Positions 31,681 to 40,083 of a stretch of DNA of 64,000 nucleotides are shown here, piece by piece. Position numbers and translations under genes: made by a program. How positions within the stretch are numbered: the first letter of the stretch is position 1; every line of letters starts with the position of its first letter. The notes below the pieces were generated by a model. That model had not been told where the DNA came from. It saw only the letters and a list, made by a program, of their open reading frames with translations, and did not search any database. The DNA comes from an uncultured Gemella sp. (GTDB lineage: Bacteria > Bacillota > Bacilli > Staphylococcales > Gemellaceae), in contig USNF01000002.1 in assembly GCA_900555985.1 (NCBI GenBank), positions 1 through 64,000 of the forward strand, given 5' to 3'.

Positions 31681-33204
31681 ATGAAAATCAGTAAAATTAA
31701 CAATATTGAAAATAAGAATCTCAAAACAGAAGCTACTCTTCTACTTAATGGTATTTTAGTTGGGATTTTTGCTGGTATTGTCGGTGCAAGTTATAGATTA
31801 CTTATTGGTTATAGTGAGAAGTTGGTTCATTTTACTGCAGATTTTATTAAAACTGGCTTTATTTGGAAAATTATTTTATTACTTGTCCTTATTTTACTTG
31901 GACTAATTTCTGGATTTTTACTAAAAAGAGAACCAATGGCTAGTGGTAGTGGTATTCCCCAAGTTTCTGCAGAAATTACCGGGCGTTTAAACTCTAATCC
32001 GCTAAGAATTCTTATATATAAAATTACTGGTGGTTTAGTAGCTAGCCTTGGTGGCTTGTCATTAGGACGAGAAGGACCATCTATTCAATTAGGAGCCATG
32101 AGTGGTAAGCTTGTTTCAAGGGTTTTAAAAAGAAACCCAATTGAAGAAAAATATTTAATAACATGTGGTGCTAGCGCTGGTCTTTCTATCGCTTTTGGGG
32201 CCCCACTTGCCGGAGTTTTATTTTCAATTGAAGAAGTCCATAAAAATATTACTAAGAAAATTATTATTTGCTGCTTTAGTGCTGCCGTTGTAGCAAACAT
32301 AATAGGGCAATATATTTTTAGCTTAAAACCCATCTTTAATTTTCCTAGTATAGACTATGTTGGGCCGGAAATATATCCTGCTGTGGTTATTTTGGGAATT
32401 CTTCTTGGAATTTTCGGTACATTTTACAATACTACTATCAAGATTTTATTTAAAATTTATGAAAAATTTAATCTAAATATAGTATTTAGACCTCAAGTCG
32501 CATTTTTAGTTTCATTTATTTTATTTATAGTTTATCCAATAGTACTAGGCAGTGGTCATAGTTTAGTAGAGGTTCTTATTAAAAATAAATTTAGTATAGC
32601 ATTTCTATTAATACTATACTTTGTTAAAACATTATTCTCATTAGTATCATTTACTTCAGGAGTTGCAGGAGGTATATTCCTTCCTATACTTATACAAGGT
32701 GCAGTATTAGGAGCTTTATTTAGTAATTTTTTTGATGCTAAATATGCTGCATTATTTATTATCTTATCAATGTCAGGATACTTAACTGCCATTGTACGAA
32801 GTCCTATTACTTCTATTATTTTATTATTTGAAATGACTCAAAAACTAAATTACTTCCTCCCTATTGCATTATGTTGTTTATTAGCTTATTTTACAGCAAA
32901 TATATTAGGAACAAAACCTGTATATGAGTATTTATTAGATCGTATACTTACAAGTAATAAACTTAATGATAATGAATTAGAAATGGAAGTTGAAATAATC
33001 ACAAATATATCTAATGATAGCAATCTAATAGGAAAAACAATTAGTGAGGTCCCATGGACTAAAGGAATATTAATTTCTAACATTGAGCGTTCAGGACGTG
33101 AAATAGTACCAAAAGGATCAACCAAATTAGAAGCCAATGATAGACTTACTGTAATTATGTATAAAGAAAGTGTCGAGGAATTTATAAAGAAATTTGGAGA
33201 GTAA
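31681..33204 (+). CDS. clcA: ClC-family chloride/proton transporter with TrkA-C domain
   Basis: 507-residue membrane protein. The ClC core (about 15-410) has all three filter motifs: GSGIPQ (89-94), G129-R-E-G-P133 with the gating Glu E131, and GxFLP as GGIFLP. The Glu pair E184-E185 in LFSIEEVHK matches the internal proton glutamate of exchangers, so coupled Cl-/H+ antiport is likely. A cytosolic TrkA-C (RCK C-like) domain of about 75 residues follows, suggesting ligand control. AAAGGAGG lies seven bases before the start. The gene is divergent from the rhodanese gene and ends in a strong shared terminator. Confidence 0.93.
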   Translation: MKISKINNIENKNLKTEATLLLNGILVGIFAGIVGASYRLLIGYSEKLVHFTADFIKTGFIWKIILLLVLILLGLISGFLLKREPMASGSGIPQVSAEITGRLNSNPLRILIYKITGGLVASLGGLSLGREGPSIQLGAMSGKLVSRVLKRNPIEEKYLITCGASAGLSIAFGAPLAGVLFSIEEVHKNITKKIIICCFSAAVVANIIGQYIFSLKPIFNFPSIDYVGPEIYPAVVILGILLGIFGTFYNTTIKILFKIYEKFNLNIVFRPQVAFLVSFILFIVYPIVLGSGHSLVEVLIKNKFSIAFLLILYFVKTLFSLVSFTSGVAGGIFLPILIQGAVLGALFSNFFDAKYAALFIILSMSGYLTAIVRSPITSIILLFEMTQKLNYFLPIALCCLLAYFTANILGTKPVYEYLLDRILTSNKLNDNELEMEVEIITNISNDSNLIGKTISEVPWTKGILISNIERSGREIVPKGSTKLEANDRLTVIMYKESVEEFIKKFGE

Positions 33205-33205
33205 A

Positions 33206-33243
33206 AAAACACATAAGGAACGAATCTGTTCCTTATGTGTTTT
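33206..33243. terminator. bidirectional terminator between clcA and the HAD gene
   Basis: Perfect 16-bp stem AAAACACATAAGGAAC / GTTCCTTATGTGTTTT with a 6-base loop; the 3' arm touches the stop codon of the convergent HAD gene. Confidence 0.9.
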
Positions 33244-34040
33244 TATAATACATTATAATGTTTTAGTGCATTAGTAATTCCATCATCATCTACACTAGTT
33301 GTGATAAAATCTGCAATTTCTTTTACATCATCTCTGGCATTTTCCATAGCAACACCTATTCCAGCATGTTTTAACATATCTATATCATTACCACCATCAC
33401 CAAAAGCCATAGTTTCTTCTAGTTTAATTCCAAAATGATTAATAATTGCATCAATTCCTTTATTTTTTCCGCCATCCTTTGGTATTATATCTGTAAAATG
33501 GCTTGTCCAACGAGCAGTTTTTGAATTAGGCATAAGATGCATAAAATCTCCTTCTTCCTCTTCAGATACAAAAACATTAAGTTGATATACTTTCTCTTTT
33601 AATGCTTTTTCATATGCATCTTCTACAACAACAAATCTAGTAGGATCTCCTAATTCATCTTCTAACCATTGCACTCTTTCATTTTTTAAATTCAAAAATG
33701 CACCATCTAATAAAGCAAAGTCACATGCTATATTGTGTTCTTTAAAATACGGCAGAGTTTGCTTTATGTCTTCTTTTGATAAAACTTTATCATTTAACAC
33801 CTCGCCTGTATTTAAATAACAGTATTGTCCATTTATTGTAATATATCCATCAAATTTAAAATCAAGTAAATCATCTAAAAATTTAGTATGGAATGGCGCA
33901 CGCCCTGTTGCCACAAAAATTTTTATTCCTTTTTCTCTTAATTTTTTTAAAGTTTCCTTTGTATTTTCTGGAATTGTTTTAGTTTTAAAACTTCTTATAG
34001 TTCCATCAATATCAAAAAATATTGCTTTTATTTTTGTCAT
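33243..34040 (-). CDS. Cof-type HAD hydrolase
   Basis: 265-residue sugar-phosphate-type phosphatase of the Cof subfamily (cap type C2B). HAD motif I is FFDIDGTIRSF with the nucleophile Asp and acid Asp (10 and 12), motif II is VATGRAP, the Lys of motif III is in KDGGKNKGI, and motif IV is AFGDGGNDIDML. The substrate is not predictable by eye; phosphosugars or flavin-type phosphates are common. It follows the LacI-type regulator by seven bases on the same strand, so the pair is likely one operon. Confidence 0.88.
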   Translation of the reverse strand: MTKIKAIFFDIDGTIRSFKTKTIPENTKETLKKLREKGIKIFVATGRAPFHTKFLDDLLDFKFDGYITINGQYCYLNTGEVLNDKVLSKEDIKQTLPYFKEHNIACDFALLDGAFLNLKNERVQWLEDELGDPTRFVVVEDAYEKALKEKVYQLNVFVSEEEEGDFMHLMPNSKTARWTSHFTDIIPKDGGKNKGIDAIINHFGIKLEETMAFGDGGNDIDMLKHAGIGVAMENARDDVKEIADFITTSVDDDGITNALKHYNVL

Positions 34041-34047
34041 AATTTCT

Positions 34048-35055
34048 CTACTTTCTATTATAATTATTAAGATCTACTACACTCTTTCTTGTTTTTAGAT
34101 CATAACCTATCAATATTTTCATTTCAGTTTCTTCTTCTTTTATAACCTTTAATAACATCTCTACCGTTTTTTTAGCAGCTTCTTTTAAATCAAACTTAAT
34201 AGTTGTTAAAGGAGATTTCAGTAGTGATGAAGATGCATAATCTCCAAATGCTGCAACAGAGAAATTATCTCCTACACTTAAACCATGTTCTTCAAGTGCT
34301 TTTATTGCACCGTATGCTAAATTATCTGTAGCACAAATTAAACATGTATTTTCTTTGATTCTATCTATATTTTTGTTGACTAAACTATAACTATCTTCTA
34401 AACCAAAATTTGTTATGAATACATCTTTAGGATTTAAATTATATCTTTCAAGAGTGCGCATTACTCCTAATTTTCTATAGTATCCTACTGCTATGTCTTC
34501 TCCCCCTACACCTACATATGCTATTTTTCTATGACCACTTGCTAAAACAAAATTCGTTAAGTCTCTTGCTGCATTAAAGTCATTATACTCAACACTGTAT
34601 GTATATTCACCTTCTTGTCCTAAAAGCACTACAGGTACATCTATAGATTTTATAGTATCTTCATAACTTTTACTCATTGTTGTTGGTAATAAAATTATTC
34701 CATCAACGTTAATTTGTGCTAGTTTTCTTATGTATTCAAGTTGTTTTTCTTCATCGAAATTTGCATTCATAATTAATGTTTCATAATTATTTTTCTTCAA
34801 ATATTCATCAATATATTTTAACGTATTAGAACTTACATATGAATGTAAACATGGTACTATTACACCTATTATCTTACTATCAGTACTTTTTAGTGCTTTA
34901 GCAAAAGTATTTGGCGTATAGTTATATTTATCTACAACTTCTTTAATTTTGTCTTTTGTGTCTTTTTTTAAATTACCACCATTAAAATATCTTGAAACAG
35001 TAGTAGTCCCTACTCCTGCCATTCTGGCTATATCTACTATAGTCAACTTCTTCAT
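34048..35055 (-). CDS. LacI-family transcriptional regulator (ScrR-like)
   Basis: 335-residue repressor with an N-terminal helix-turn-helix (MKKLTIVDIARMAGVGTTTV, residues 1-20) and hinge, followed by a periplasmic-binding-like sugar domain (about 60-330). The sequence VSRYFNGGNLKKDTKDKIKE resembles Staphylococcus-type ScrR sucrose repressors. The reading frame opens 48 bases earlier; the ATG at 35053-35055 is chosen for its AGGGGG ribosome site and the normal LacI N-terminus. It pairs with a HAD phosphatase, not a transporter. The only LacI-type twin operators seen in the window are those of the scr operon about 18 kb away, so it may control sucrose genes in trans. That link is inference. 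Confidence 0.85.
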   Translation of the reverse strand: MKKLTIVDIARMAGVGTTTVSRYFNGGNLKKDTKDKIKEVVDKYNYTPNTFAKALKSTDSKIIGVIVPCLHSYVSSNTLKYIDEYLKKNNYETLIMNANFDEEKQLEYIRKLAQINVDGIILLPTTMSKSYEDTIKSIDVPVVLLGQEGEYTYSVEYNDFNAARDLTNFVLASGHRKIAYVGVGGEDIAVGYYRKLGVMRTLERYNLNPKDVFITNFGLEDSYSLVNKNIDRIKENTCLICATDNLAYGAIKALEEHGLSVGDNFSVAAFGDYASSSLLKSPLTTIKFDLKEAAKKTVEMLLKVIKEEETEMKILIGYDLKTRKSVVDLNNYNRK

Positions 35056-35227
35056 AAAAATTATAGCCCCCTTTTTCACTTCTGTAATTATGCATACAGC
35101 CATATCTAATTATAAACCATCCTTTAAAATAAATAAAGCCGTAACTAAAGTAATTTTACTTAAATTTTATAAATTTTAAACTTATTAATCTCTGTATTAT
35201 CAGGTATGTTTTAAAAAAATAATACAG

Positions 35228-35252
35228 TAGGATGAATCATTGATTTATCCTA
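35228..35252. promoter_or_regulatory. hairpin in the metN upstream region
   Basis: TAGGATGAATC (35228-35238) and GATTTATCCTA (35242-35252) pair over 11 bp (one G-T) around ATT. It lies about 100 bases before metN in a 297-base gap that otherwise shows no SAM riboswitch or T-box hallmark. Its role is unknown. Confidence 0.4.
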
Positions 35253-35352
35253 TTTACTTTATTAGAGAATCCTTTAAAAAATACTAAAACAGAATAAGCA
35301 TTTATCTTGAAATCAGTTTCCAAAAGTGATATATTTTTTTTTGGAGGTAATT

Positions 35353-36087
35353 ATGCTAGTTCAATTAAAAAACGTATCTAAACAATATAAAAATGCTAAT
35401 TTTAAATTAAATAATATTTCTTTTGATATTAAAGAACAAGAAGTTATTGGTATAATCGGAAGAAATGGTACTGGAAAAAGTACAATTTTAAAAATGATTA
35501 ATGGAATTGTTAGTTTTGATAGTGGAGATATTCTCTATAAAGAAAAATCTTTAAAATCAATGACAAATAAAGAACTTAGAAGTACAAGAAAAAATTTAGC
35601 ATACATATTTCAAAACTCTAATCTTTTAGATAATAAGAGCGTCTATTATCACCTTAGTCTTGTTTATAAATTAAACAATGTAAGTGTTAATAATAAAAAA
35701 ATAGATGAAATACTGGAGTTTATGAATATTACTAGACTTAAAAATAGTCTTTGCGGAAGTCTTAGTGGTGGTGAACAACAAAAAGTTGCTATAGCTATGG
35801 CTCTACTTCAGGAACCAGAGATTTTATTATGTGACGAAATAAGTTCTGCTCTTGATACTAATAGTGAAAAAGAGATTTTTGCTCTATTGAATAAACTTCG
35901 AGAGACTACAAATATTTCTATATTGATGATTTCACATAGCTTATCATTATTAAAAAACTTTTGCGATAAAGTTATTATAATTGATGACTCTACTATAAAG
36001 GATGTCGTTGTCCCTAAAAAAGATAATGAAAAAGACTATGATGAAAACTACTATAATTATGTAAAGGAGTTTTTGCTAAATGATTGA
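35353..36087 (+). CDS. metN: MetN-like ABC transporter ATP-binding protein
   Basis: 244-residue ATPase energising the import of methionine or a related amino acid. The Walker A GRNGTGKST (36-44), signature LSGGEQQKVAIAMA and Walker B EILLCDEISSALD are intact, followed by the switch His in MISHSLSLL. Typical MetN is about 340 aa with a C-terminal NIL/ACT regulatory domain; this protein ends about 35 residues after the switch region, so substrate feedback inhibition is probably absent. The start at 35353 follows GGAGG. The stop TGA overlaps the start of metI in an ATGATTGA arrangement, which is ordinary translational coupling. Specificity is judged mainly from the MetQ partner. Confidence 0.87.
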   Translation: MLVQLKNVSKQYKNANFKLNNISFDIKEQEVIGIIGRNGTGKSTILKMINGIVSFDSGDILYKEKSLKSMTNKELRSTRKNLAYIFQNSNLLDNKSVYYHLSLVYKLNNVSVNNKKIDEILEFMNITRLKNSLCGSLSGGEQQKVAIAMALLQEPEILLCDEISSALDTNSEKEIFALLNKLRETTNISILMISHSLSLLKNFCDKVIIIDDSTIKDVVVPKKDNEKDYDENYYNYVKEFLLND

Positions 36088-36751
36088 TTTATTAATTAAA
36101 AACTCTGATGGGATTATAAAAGCATTTTGGGAAACTAACTTTATGATGGCTGTCTCAATGTTAGTATGTCTTATTTTTTCTCTACCATTGGGAATACTTT
36201 TATTTTCATTAGAAAAAGATTATTTATTAAAAAATAAGTTTATTTATCAAATACTTAGTATATTACTTAATGCTTTACGCAGTGTGCCATTTTTAATATT
36301 TATATTTATTTTAATACCTGTAAATAGATTTTTATTTAAAACTGCATTTGGTAATCTTGCTGCAACTTTACCACTAGCATTAGTTTCTATAAGTATATAT
36401 TCTCGTTTTGTTGAACAGGCTCTGCTTAATGTTCCTAAAAAAATAATTGATAGAGCTATAAGTATGGGGGCAACTAAATTACAAATAATACGTTACTTCC
36501 TATTACCATCTATAAAAAGTGACTTAATTCTATCTTTCACTTCTGTAACAATAAGTTTACTATCTTACTCAACAGTAATGGGTGTTATTGGTGCTGGAGG
36601 ATTAGGAGAATTCGCATATAGATACGGTTATCAAGAATATGACTACAAACTTATGTATCTTGTAGTTATTATATTTGTTATCTATGTTTTCATTATTCAA
36701 TCTATAGGTTATGGATTGGCAAAAAATTATATAAATAAAAAGGAGAAATAA
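36080..36751 (+). CDS. metI: MetI-like ABC transporter permease
   Basis: 223-residue membrane permease with five or six segments. The cytoplasmic coupling helix carries the EAA-type signature ERAISMGATKLQIIRYFLLPSI in the form DRAISMGATKLQ, and the sequence VPFLIFIFILIPVNR is typical of MetI. It overlaps metN by 8 bases and is two bases before metQ, so the three form one transcription unit. Length and topology are normal for the methionine family. Confidence 0.9.
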   Translation: MIDLLIKNSDGIIKAFWETNFMMAVSMLVCLIFSLPLGILLFSLEKDYLLKNKFIYQILSILLNALRSVPFLIFIFILIPVNRFLFKTAFGNLAATLPLALVSISIYSRFVEQALLNVPKKIIDRAISMGATKLQIIRYFLLPSIKSDLILSFTSVTISLLSYSTVMGVIGAGGLGEFAYRYGYQEYDYKLMYLVVIIFVIYVFIIQSIGYGLAKNYINKKEK

Positions 36752-36753
36752 TA

Positions 36754-37575
36754 ATGAAAAAATTAATTTCAATTTTTACAAGTTTATTAGCACTTGTACT
36801 TGTTCTTACTGCTTGTTCTAGCAAGTCAGATACAAAAAGTGAGAAGAAAGAAAATGTTACTGTTAAAGTAGCTTCACATACTGCCCCAATGACAGATATG
36901 TTAGAAATGATTAAAGATGACCTTCAAAAAGAAGGGTATAATCTTGAAATCGTAAAAGTTTCTGATAACGTTCAAGCTAACGTTGCATTAAATAATAAAG
37001 AAGTTGATGCAAACTTCTTCCAACATAAACCATTTATGGAACAATTTAATCAAAAAAATGGTGCTCACTTAGTAGCAGTTCAACCTATCTATAACGCCAC
37101 AGTAGCTTTTTATTCTAAAAACATTAAAGATATTAAAGAGCTTAAAGATGGTGCAGATGTAGCTATTCCATCTGACCCAACTAACCTAGCTCGTGCTTTA
37201 CGTTTATTAGACAAAAATAAAGTAATAACACTTAAAGATCCAAACAGTTATACTGTAACAACAGCTGATATTAAAGAAAATCCTAAAAACCTTAAATTCA
37301 CTGAAGTTGCATTATTAAATCTAAATGAAGCTTATAACGAAAAAGACTTAGTATTCAACTACCCTACTTACATCGCTAAATTAGGACTTACTCCATTAAA
37401 AGATGGTATCATAGTTGAAGATCAAAACGATTCTACATTTGCAGTAAGTCTAGTAGCAAGAGAAGATAATAAAGATAGCGATGCTGTGAAAGCTGTTAAA
37501 AAAGCATTAGCTAGCGAAAAAGTTAAAAACTTCATCAACGAAAAACTAAAAGGACATGCTACTCCAGCGTTTTAA
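36754..37575 (+). CDS. metQ: MetQ/NlpA-family substrate-binding lipoprotein
   Basis: 273-residue lipoprotein that captures methionine or a related ligand for the MetNI importer. The lipobox is LVLTA-C21. The NlpA domain is complete: VKVASHTAPMTDML at the mature N-terminus, DANFFQHKPFM (ligand pocket), AIPSDPTNLARAL and the C-terminal KVKNFINEKLKGHATPAF. The stop is followed by a clear terminator. A second, slightly different copy of its last 33 codons lies at 44466-44567, after the restriction-modification genes. Confidence 0.93.
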   Translation: MKKLISIFTSLLALVLVLTACSSKSDTKSEKKENVTVKVASHTAPMTDMLEMIKDDLQKEGYNLEIVKVSDNVQANVALNNKEVDANFFQHKPFMEQFNQKNGAHLVAVQPIYNATVAFYSKNIKDIKELKDGADVAIPSDPTNLARALRLLDKNKVITLKDPNSYTVTTADIKENPKNLKFTEVALLNLNEAYNEKDLVFNYPTYIAKLGLTPLKDGIIVEDQNDSTFAVSLVAREDNKDSDAVKAVKKALASEKVKNFINEKLKGHATPAF

Positions 37576-37588
37576 TATAAATAAAAGT

Positions 37589-37618
37589 AAAGATCATCTA
37601 TAACATTAGATGGTCTTT
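37589..37618 (+). terminator. terminator of metNIQ
   Basis: AAAGATCATCTA and TAGATGGTCTTT pair over 12 bp (one G-T) around TAACAT, followed by ATTTTATAT. Confidence 0.8.
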
Positions 37619-37621
37619 ATT

Positions 37622-38094
37622 TTATATATACTTCTCTACTAACTATACATTTATTTTAAAAATTTCCTTCTTAATCTTCTACAATGTTATATTTCTTGTT
37701 TTCACACACCGTGTATATATTTAATGAATTTTAACTTCTTAATAGTACTTTTTGCTTCATAAGATATTTTTTATGTTATTATTTTCACTATTTATCACTA
37801 AATACAATATGGTATTTACATACCCACTTTTGATAAAATAACCAATAATAAACATCCTCCTTTCTTAATTTTAGCTTGAAGGACTCTTATTTTATTGAGA
37901 AAATATGATTTTTTTAATTGTATAACTCTTATAACGTCTCCACATTTTTGTTTCAGTGACTTAGCTTTCTCGGCTAACTTAAGTCATTAATAAAGCAATC
38001 CTCCAACTTATAATGATTAAACGATGAATAATGGAAAGATTTACAATAATATGATATAATAACGCTATACTAATGAGTAAAAAGTGAGAAGGAG
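37622..38094. other. AT-rich spacer at the left side of the restriction-modification island
   Basis: 473 bases without a convincing gene. It holds an imperfect hairpin near 37956-37987 (inner TTAGC / GCTAA, outer GTGAC / GTCAT) and, at its right end, the likely promoter of the island. The left boundary of the island probably lies in this stretch but cannot be fixed by eye. Confidence 0.5.
38032..38060 (+). promoter_or_regulatory. probable promoter of the type I R-M operon
   Basis: TGGAAA (4 of 6 matches to -35), 17-base spacer, perfect TATAAT (38055-38060), about 40 bases before the XRE gene. Confidence 0.55.
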
Positions 38095-38100
38095 ATGCAA

Positions 38101-38328
38101 ATGAATTTTCCTGAAGAAATAAAAAAAATTAGACAACGTTCATTCCTTACACAGCAGGAATTTGCTAAGAAAATCGGTGTGGCATTTTCCTCTGTGAACC
38201 GTTGGGAAACTGGACGTGCCAAACCAAACTTAAAAGCAATGAAAAGCATTAATACGTTTTGCTTAGATAATAACATTCCTTATAAAACTATAGAGGAAGC
38301 TTGGCTTAATTACAAAATAGAGAAATAA
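38101..38328 (+). CDS. small XRE-family helix-turn-helix protein heading the R-M operon
   Basis: 75-residue DNA-binding protein with a single Cro/CI-type helix-turn-helix: IRQRSFLTQQEFAKKIGV then FSSVNRWETGRAKPN. A short C-terminal tail follows (LDNNIPYKTIEEAWLNYKI). It is the first gene of the type I restriction-modification cluster and is 15 bases upstream of hsdM. Such a gene resembles the controller proteins of some R-M systems or antitoxin-like regulators; its role as the switch for hsd expression is inference. The ATG at 38101 is preferred to that at 38095 because AAGGAG lies six bases upstream. Confidence 0.8.
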   Translation: MNFPEEIKKIRQRSFLTQQEFAKKIGVAFSSVNRWETGRAKPNLKAMKSINTFCLDNNIPYKTIEEAWLNYKIEK

Positions 38329-38343
38329 AGGAGCAATATTTCC

Positions 38344-40083
38344 ATGACAGATAAAGAATTGAAAGATTTAAAAGATGACCTATGGCACTCTGCTGATGTT
38401 CTCCGTGCAGGTGCATATTTAGCTGCTAATAAGTATGGACAGCCTATTCTTGGGCTTATCTTCCTTAGATATGCAGATATTTTATATAAACAACATAAAG
38501 AAGAAATTAAAACTGAATATAATCGTCTTAAAGGTGGACGTATGGAAAAATCAATGAAAGAAATTTCTATCGAGAAGTGTGGATTCTATCTTCCCGAGTG
38601 TGCTTATTATGACTTTATCAACGATGCGCCCGACGATGCAAACAAAGCTACCCTTGTAAAGAAAGCTATGGAAGCAATTGAGGATGAAAATCCTAAAATG
38701 GATGGTGTTCTTCCAAAAGAAGTATACGCACAACTTGTACCAGAGGATGCACCAGAACTTCTTTCTAATATTGTGCGTATTTTTAAAGATATTCCTGAAA
38801 ATAGCACAATTGACATTTTCGGTGAGATTTATGAATTTTTCTTAGGTAAGTTTGCACTTGCAGAAGGTAAAGATGGAGGAACATTCTATACTCCTGCAAC
38901 TGTTGTAAGATATATGGTAGAAGTATTAAATCCTCAACCAGGTGAAAAGAAGTTCTTAGATCCAGCATGTGGTTCTGGAGGTATGTTTGTTCAGGCTGCA
39001 AGATACATGCATGATCACAACGCCACTGAGAGTGAGCAGATGAAGTTCCGTTGCTATGGTGTTGAAAAAGAACCTGACACAGTAAAACTGGCAAAAATGA
39101 ACCTACTTCTTAATAATATTCGTGGTGATATTACACAAGCTAACTCATTCTATTCTGATCCATATAATGCATTTGGACAATTTGACTACGTAATGGCAAA
39201 TCCCCCGTTTAATGTTGATGAAGTCGTGGTTGAGAAAGTATCTAATGATATCCGTTTCAGTACTTATGGCGTACCAAGAAATAAAAGTAAATCGACAAAG
39301 AAAAAATCTGATAAAAAAGAAACAGTGCCAAACGCTAACTACTTATGGATTGGCTACTTTGCCACTGCGTTAAATGAGCATGGTAAGGCAGCGCTTGTTA
39401 TGGCAAATTCTGCATCTGATGCATCCGGTTCAGAATATGAAATTAGAAAGAAAATGATCGAAGAAGGTATCATCTCACAGATGGTGACTCTTCCTTCTAA
39501 TATGTTCTCATCAGTTACACTTCCTGCAACTCTTTGGTTCTTTGATAAGCAAAAACCAAATACTGAGAAGAAAAATGAAATCTTATTTATTGATGCTAGA
39601 AATATATTTACTCAGATTGACCGTGCTCATAGAAAATTTTCTAATGAGCAGATTAAAAATCTTGGCGTCATAACAAAACTATATCACGGCGATACACAGG
39701 CATTTGTTGATTTAATTGATGAGTATAAAACAGAATTTGAAAATGCCCCAGAATCTTCTGACAACAAAGAAGTTCTAACTAAAGATTATTGGCAATCTCA
39801 AATTGATTGGTTAACAGAAAGGTTTCCAGATGGTGTATATGCTGATGTTATCGGTCTTTGCAAAGCTGCGCCAATGGATGGTGAGGATGGAATTATTGAT
39901 CAAGACTATTCCCTTAATGCAGGACGCTATGTTGGTGTAGTTATTGAAGATGATGGTTTAACATATGAAGAATTCAAAGAAGAGATGTATTCTTTAAATG
40001 CAGAGTTCACTACATTAAGTGCTGAAGCAAAGAATCTTGAAGAACTCATCGCAAATAATCTGAAAGAATTGTTGGGTGAGTGA
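38344..40083 (+). CDS. hsdM: type I restriction-modification methyltransferase subunit HsdM
   Basis: 579-residue N6-adenine methyltransferase subunit. The N-terminal helical domain HsdM_N spans about 8-150. The catalytic domain has SAM motif I FLDPACGSGGMF (205-216) and motif IV N286-P-P-F289. It pairs with HsdS to methylate a bipartite target and with HsdR to cut unmodified DNA. It ends at TGA, overlapping the HsdS reading frame if the upstream GTG is used. Base composition looks richer in G and C than the neighbouring native genes, a sign of transfer. Confidence 0.95.
   Translation: MTDKELKDLKDDLWHSADVLRAGAYLAANKYGQPILGLIFLRYADILYKQHKEEIKTEYNRLKGGRMEKSMKEISIEKCGFYLPECAYYDFINDAPDDANKATLVKKAMEAIEDENPKMDGVLPKEVYAQLVPEDAPELLSNIVRIFKDIPENSTIDIFGEIYEFFLGKFALAEGKDGGTFYTPATVVRYMVEVLNPQPGEKKFLDPACGSGGMFVQAARYMHDHNATESEQMKFRCYGVEKEPDTVKLAKMNLLLNNIRGDITQANSFYSDPYNAFGQFDYVMANPPFNVDEVVVEKVSNDIRFSTYGVPRNKSKSTKKKSDKKETVPNANYLWIGYFATALNEHGKAALVMANSASDASGSEYEIRKKMIEEGIISQMVTLPSNMFSSVTLPATLWFFDKQKPNTEKKNEILFIDARNIFTQIDRAHRKFSNEQIKNLGVITKLYHGDTQAFVDLIDEYKTEFENAPESSDNKEVLTKDYWQSQIDWLTERFPDGVYADVIGLCKAAPMDGEDGIIDQDYSLNAGRYVGVVIEDDGLTYEEFKEEMYSLNAEFTTLSAEAKNLEELIANNLKELLGE

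Noticed and set aside
35056..35352. SAM riboswitch or T-box upstream of metNIQ
   Set aside because: The conserved core sequences of S-box, SMK and T-box leaders were looked for and not found; only one simple hairpin is present.
37757..37855. 32-codon minus-strand frame in the spacer left of the R-M island, preceded by AAAGGAGG
   Set aside because: The Shine-Dalgarno sequence abuts the ATG with no spacing, the peptide is unlike any family I know, and no promoter is seen.
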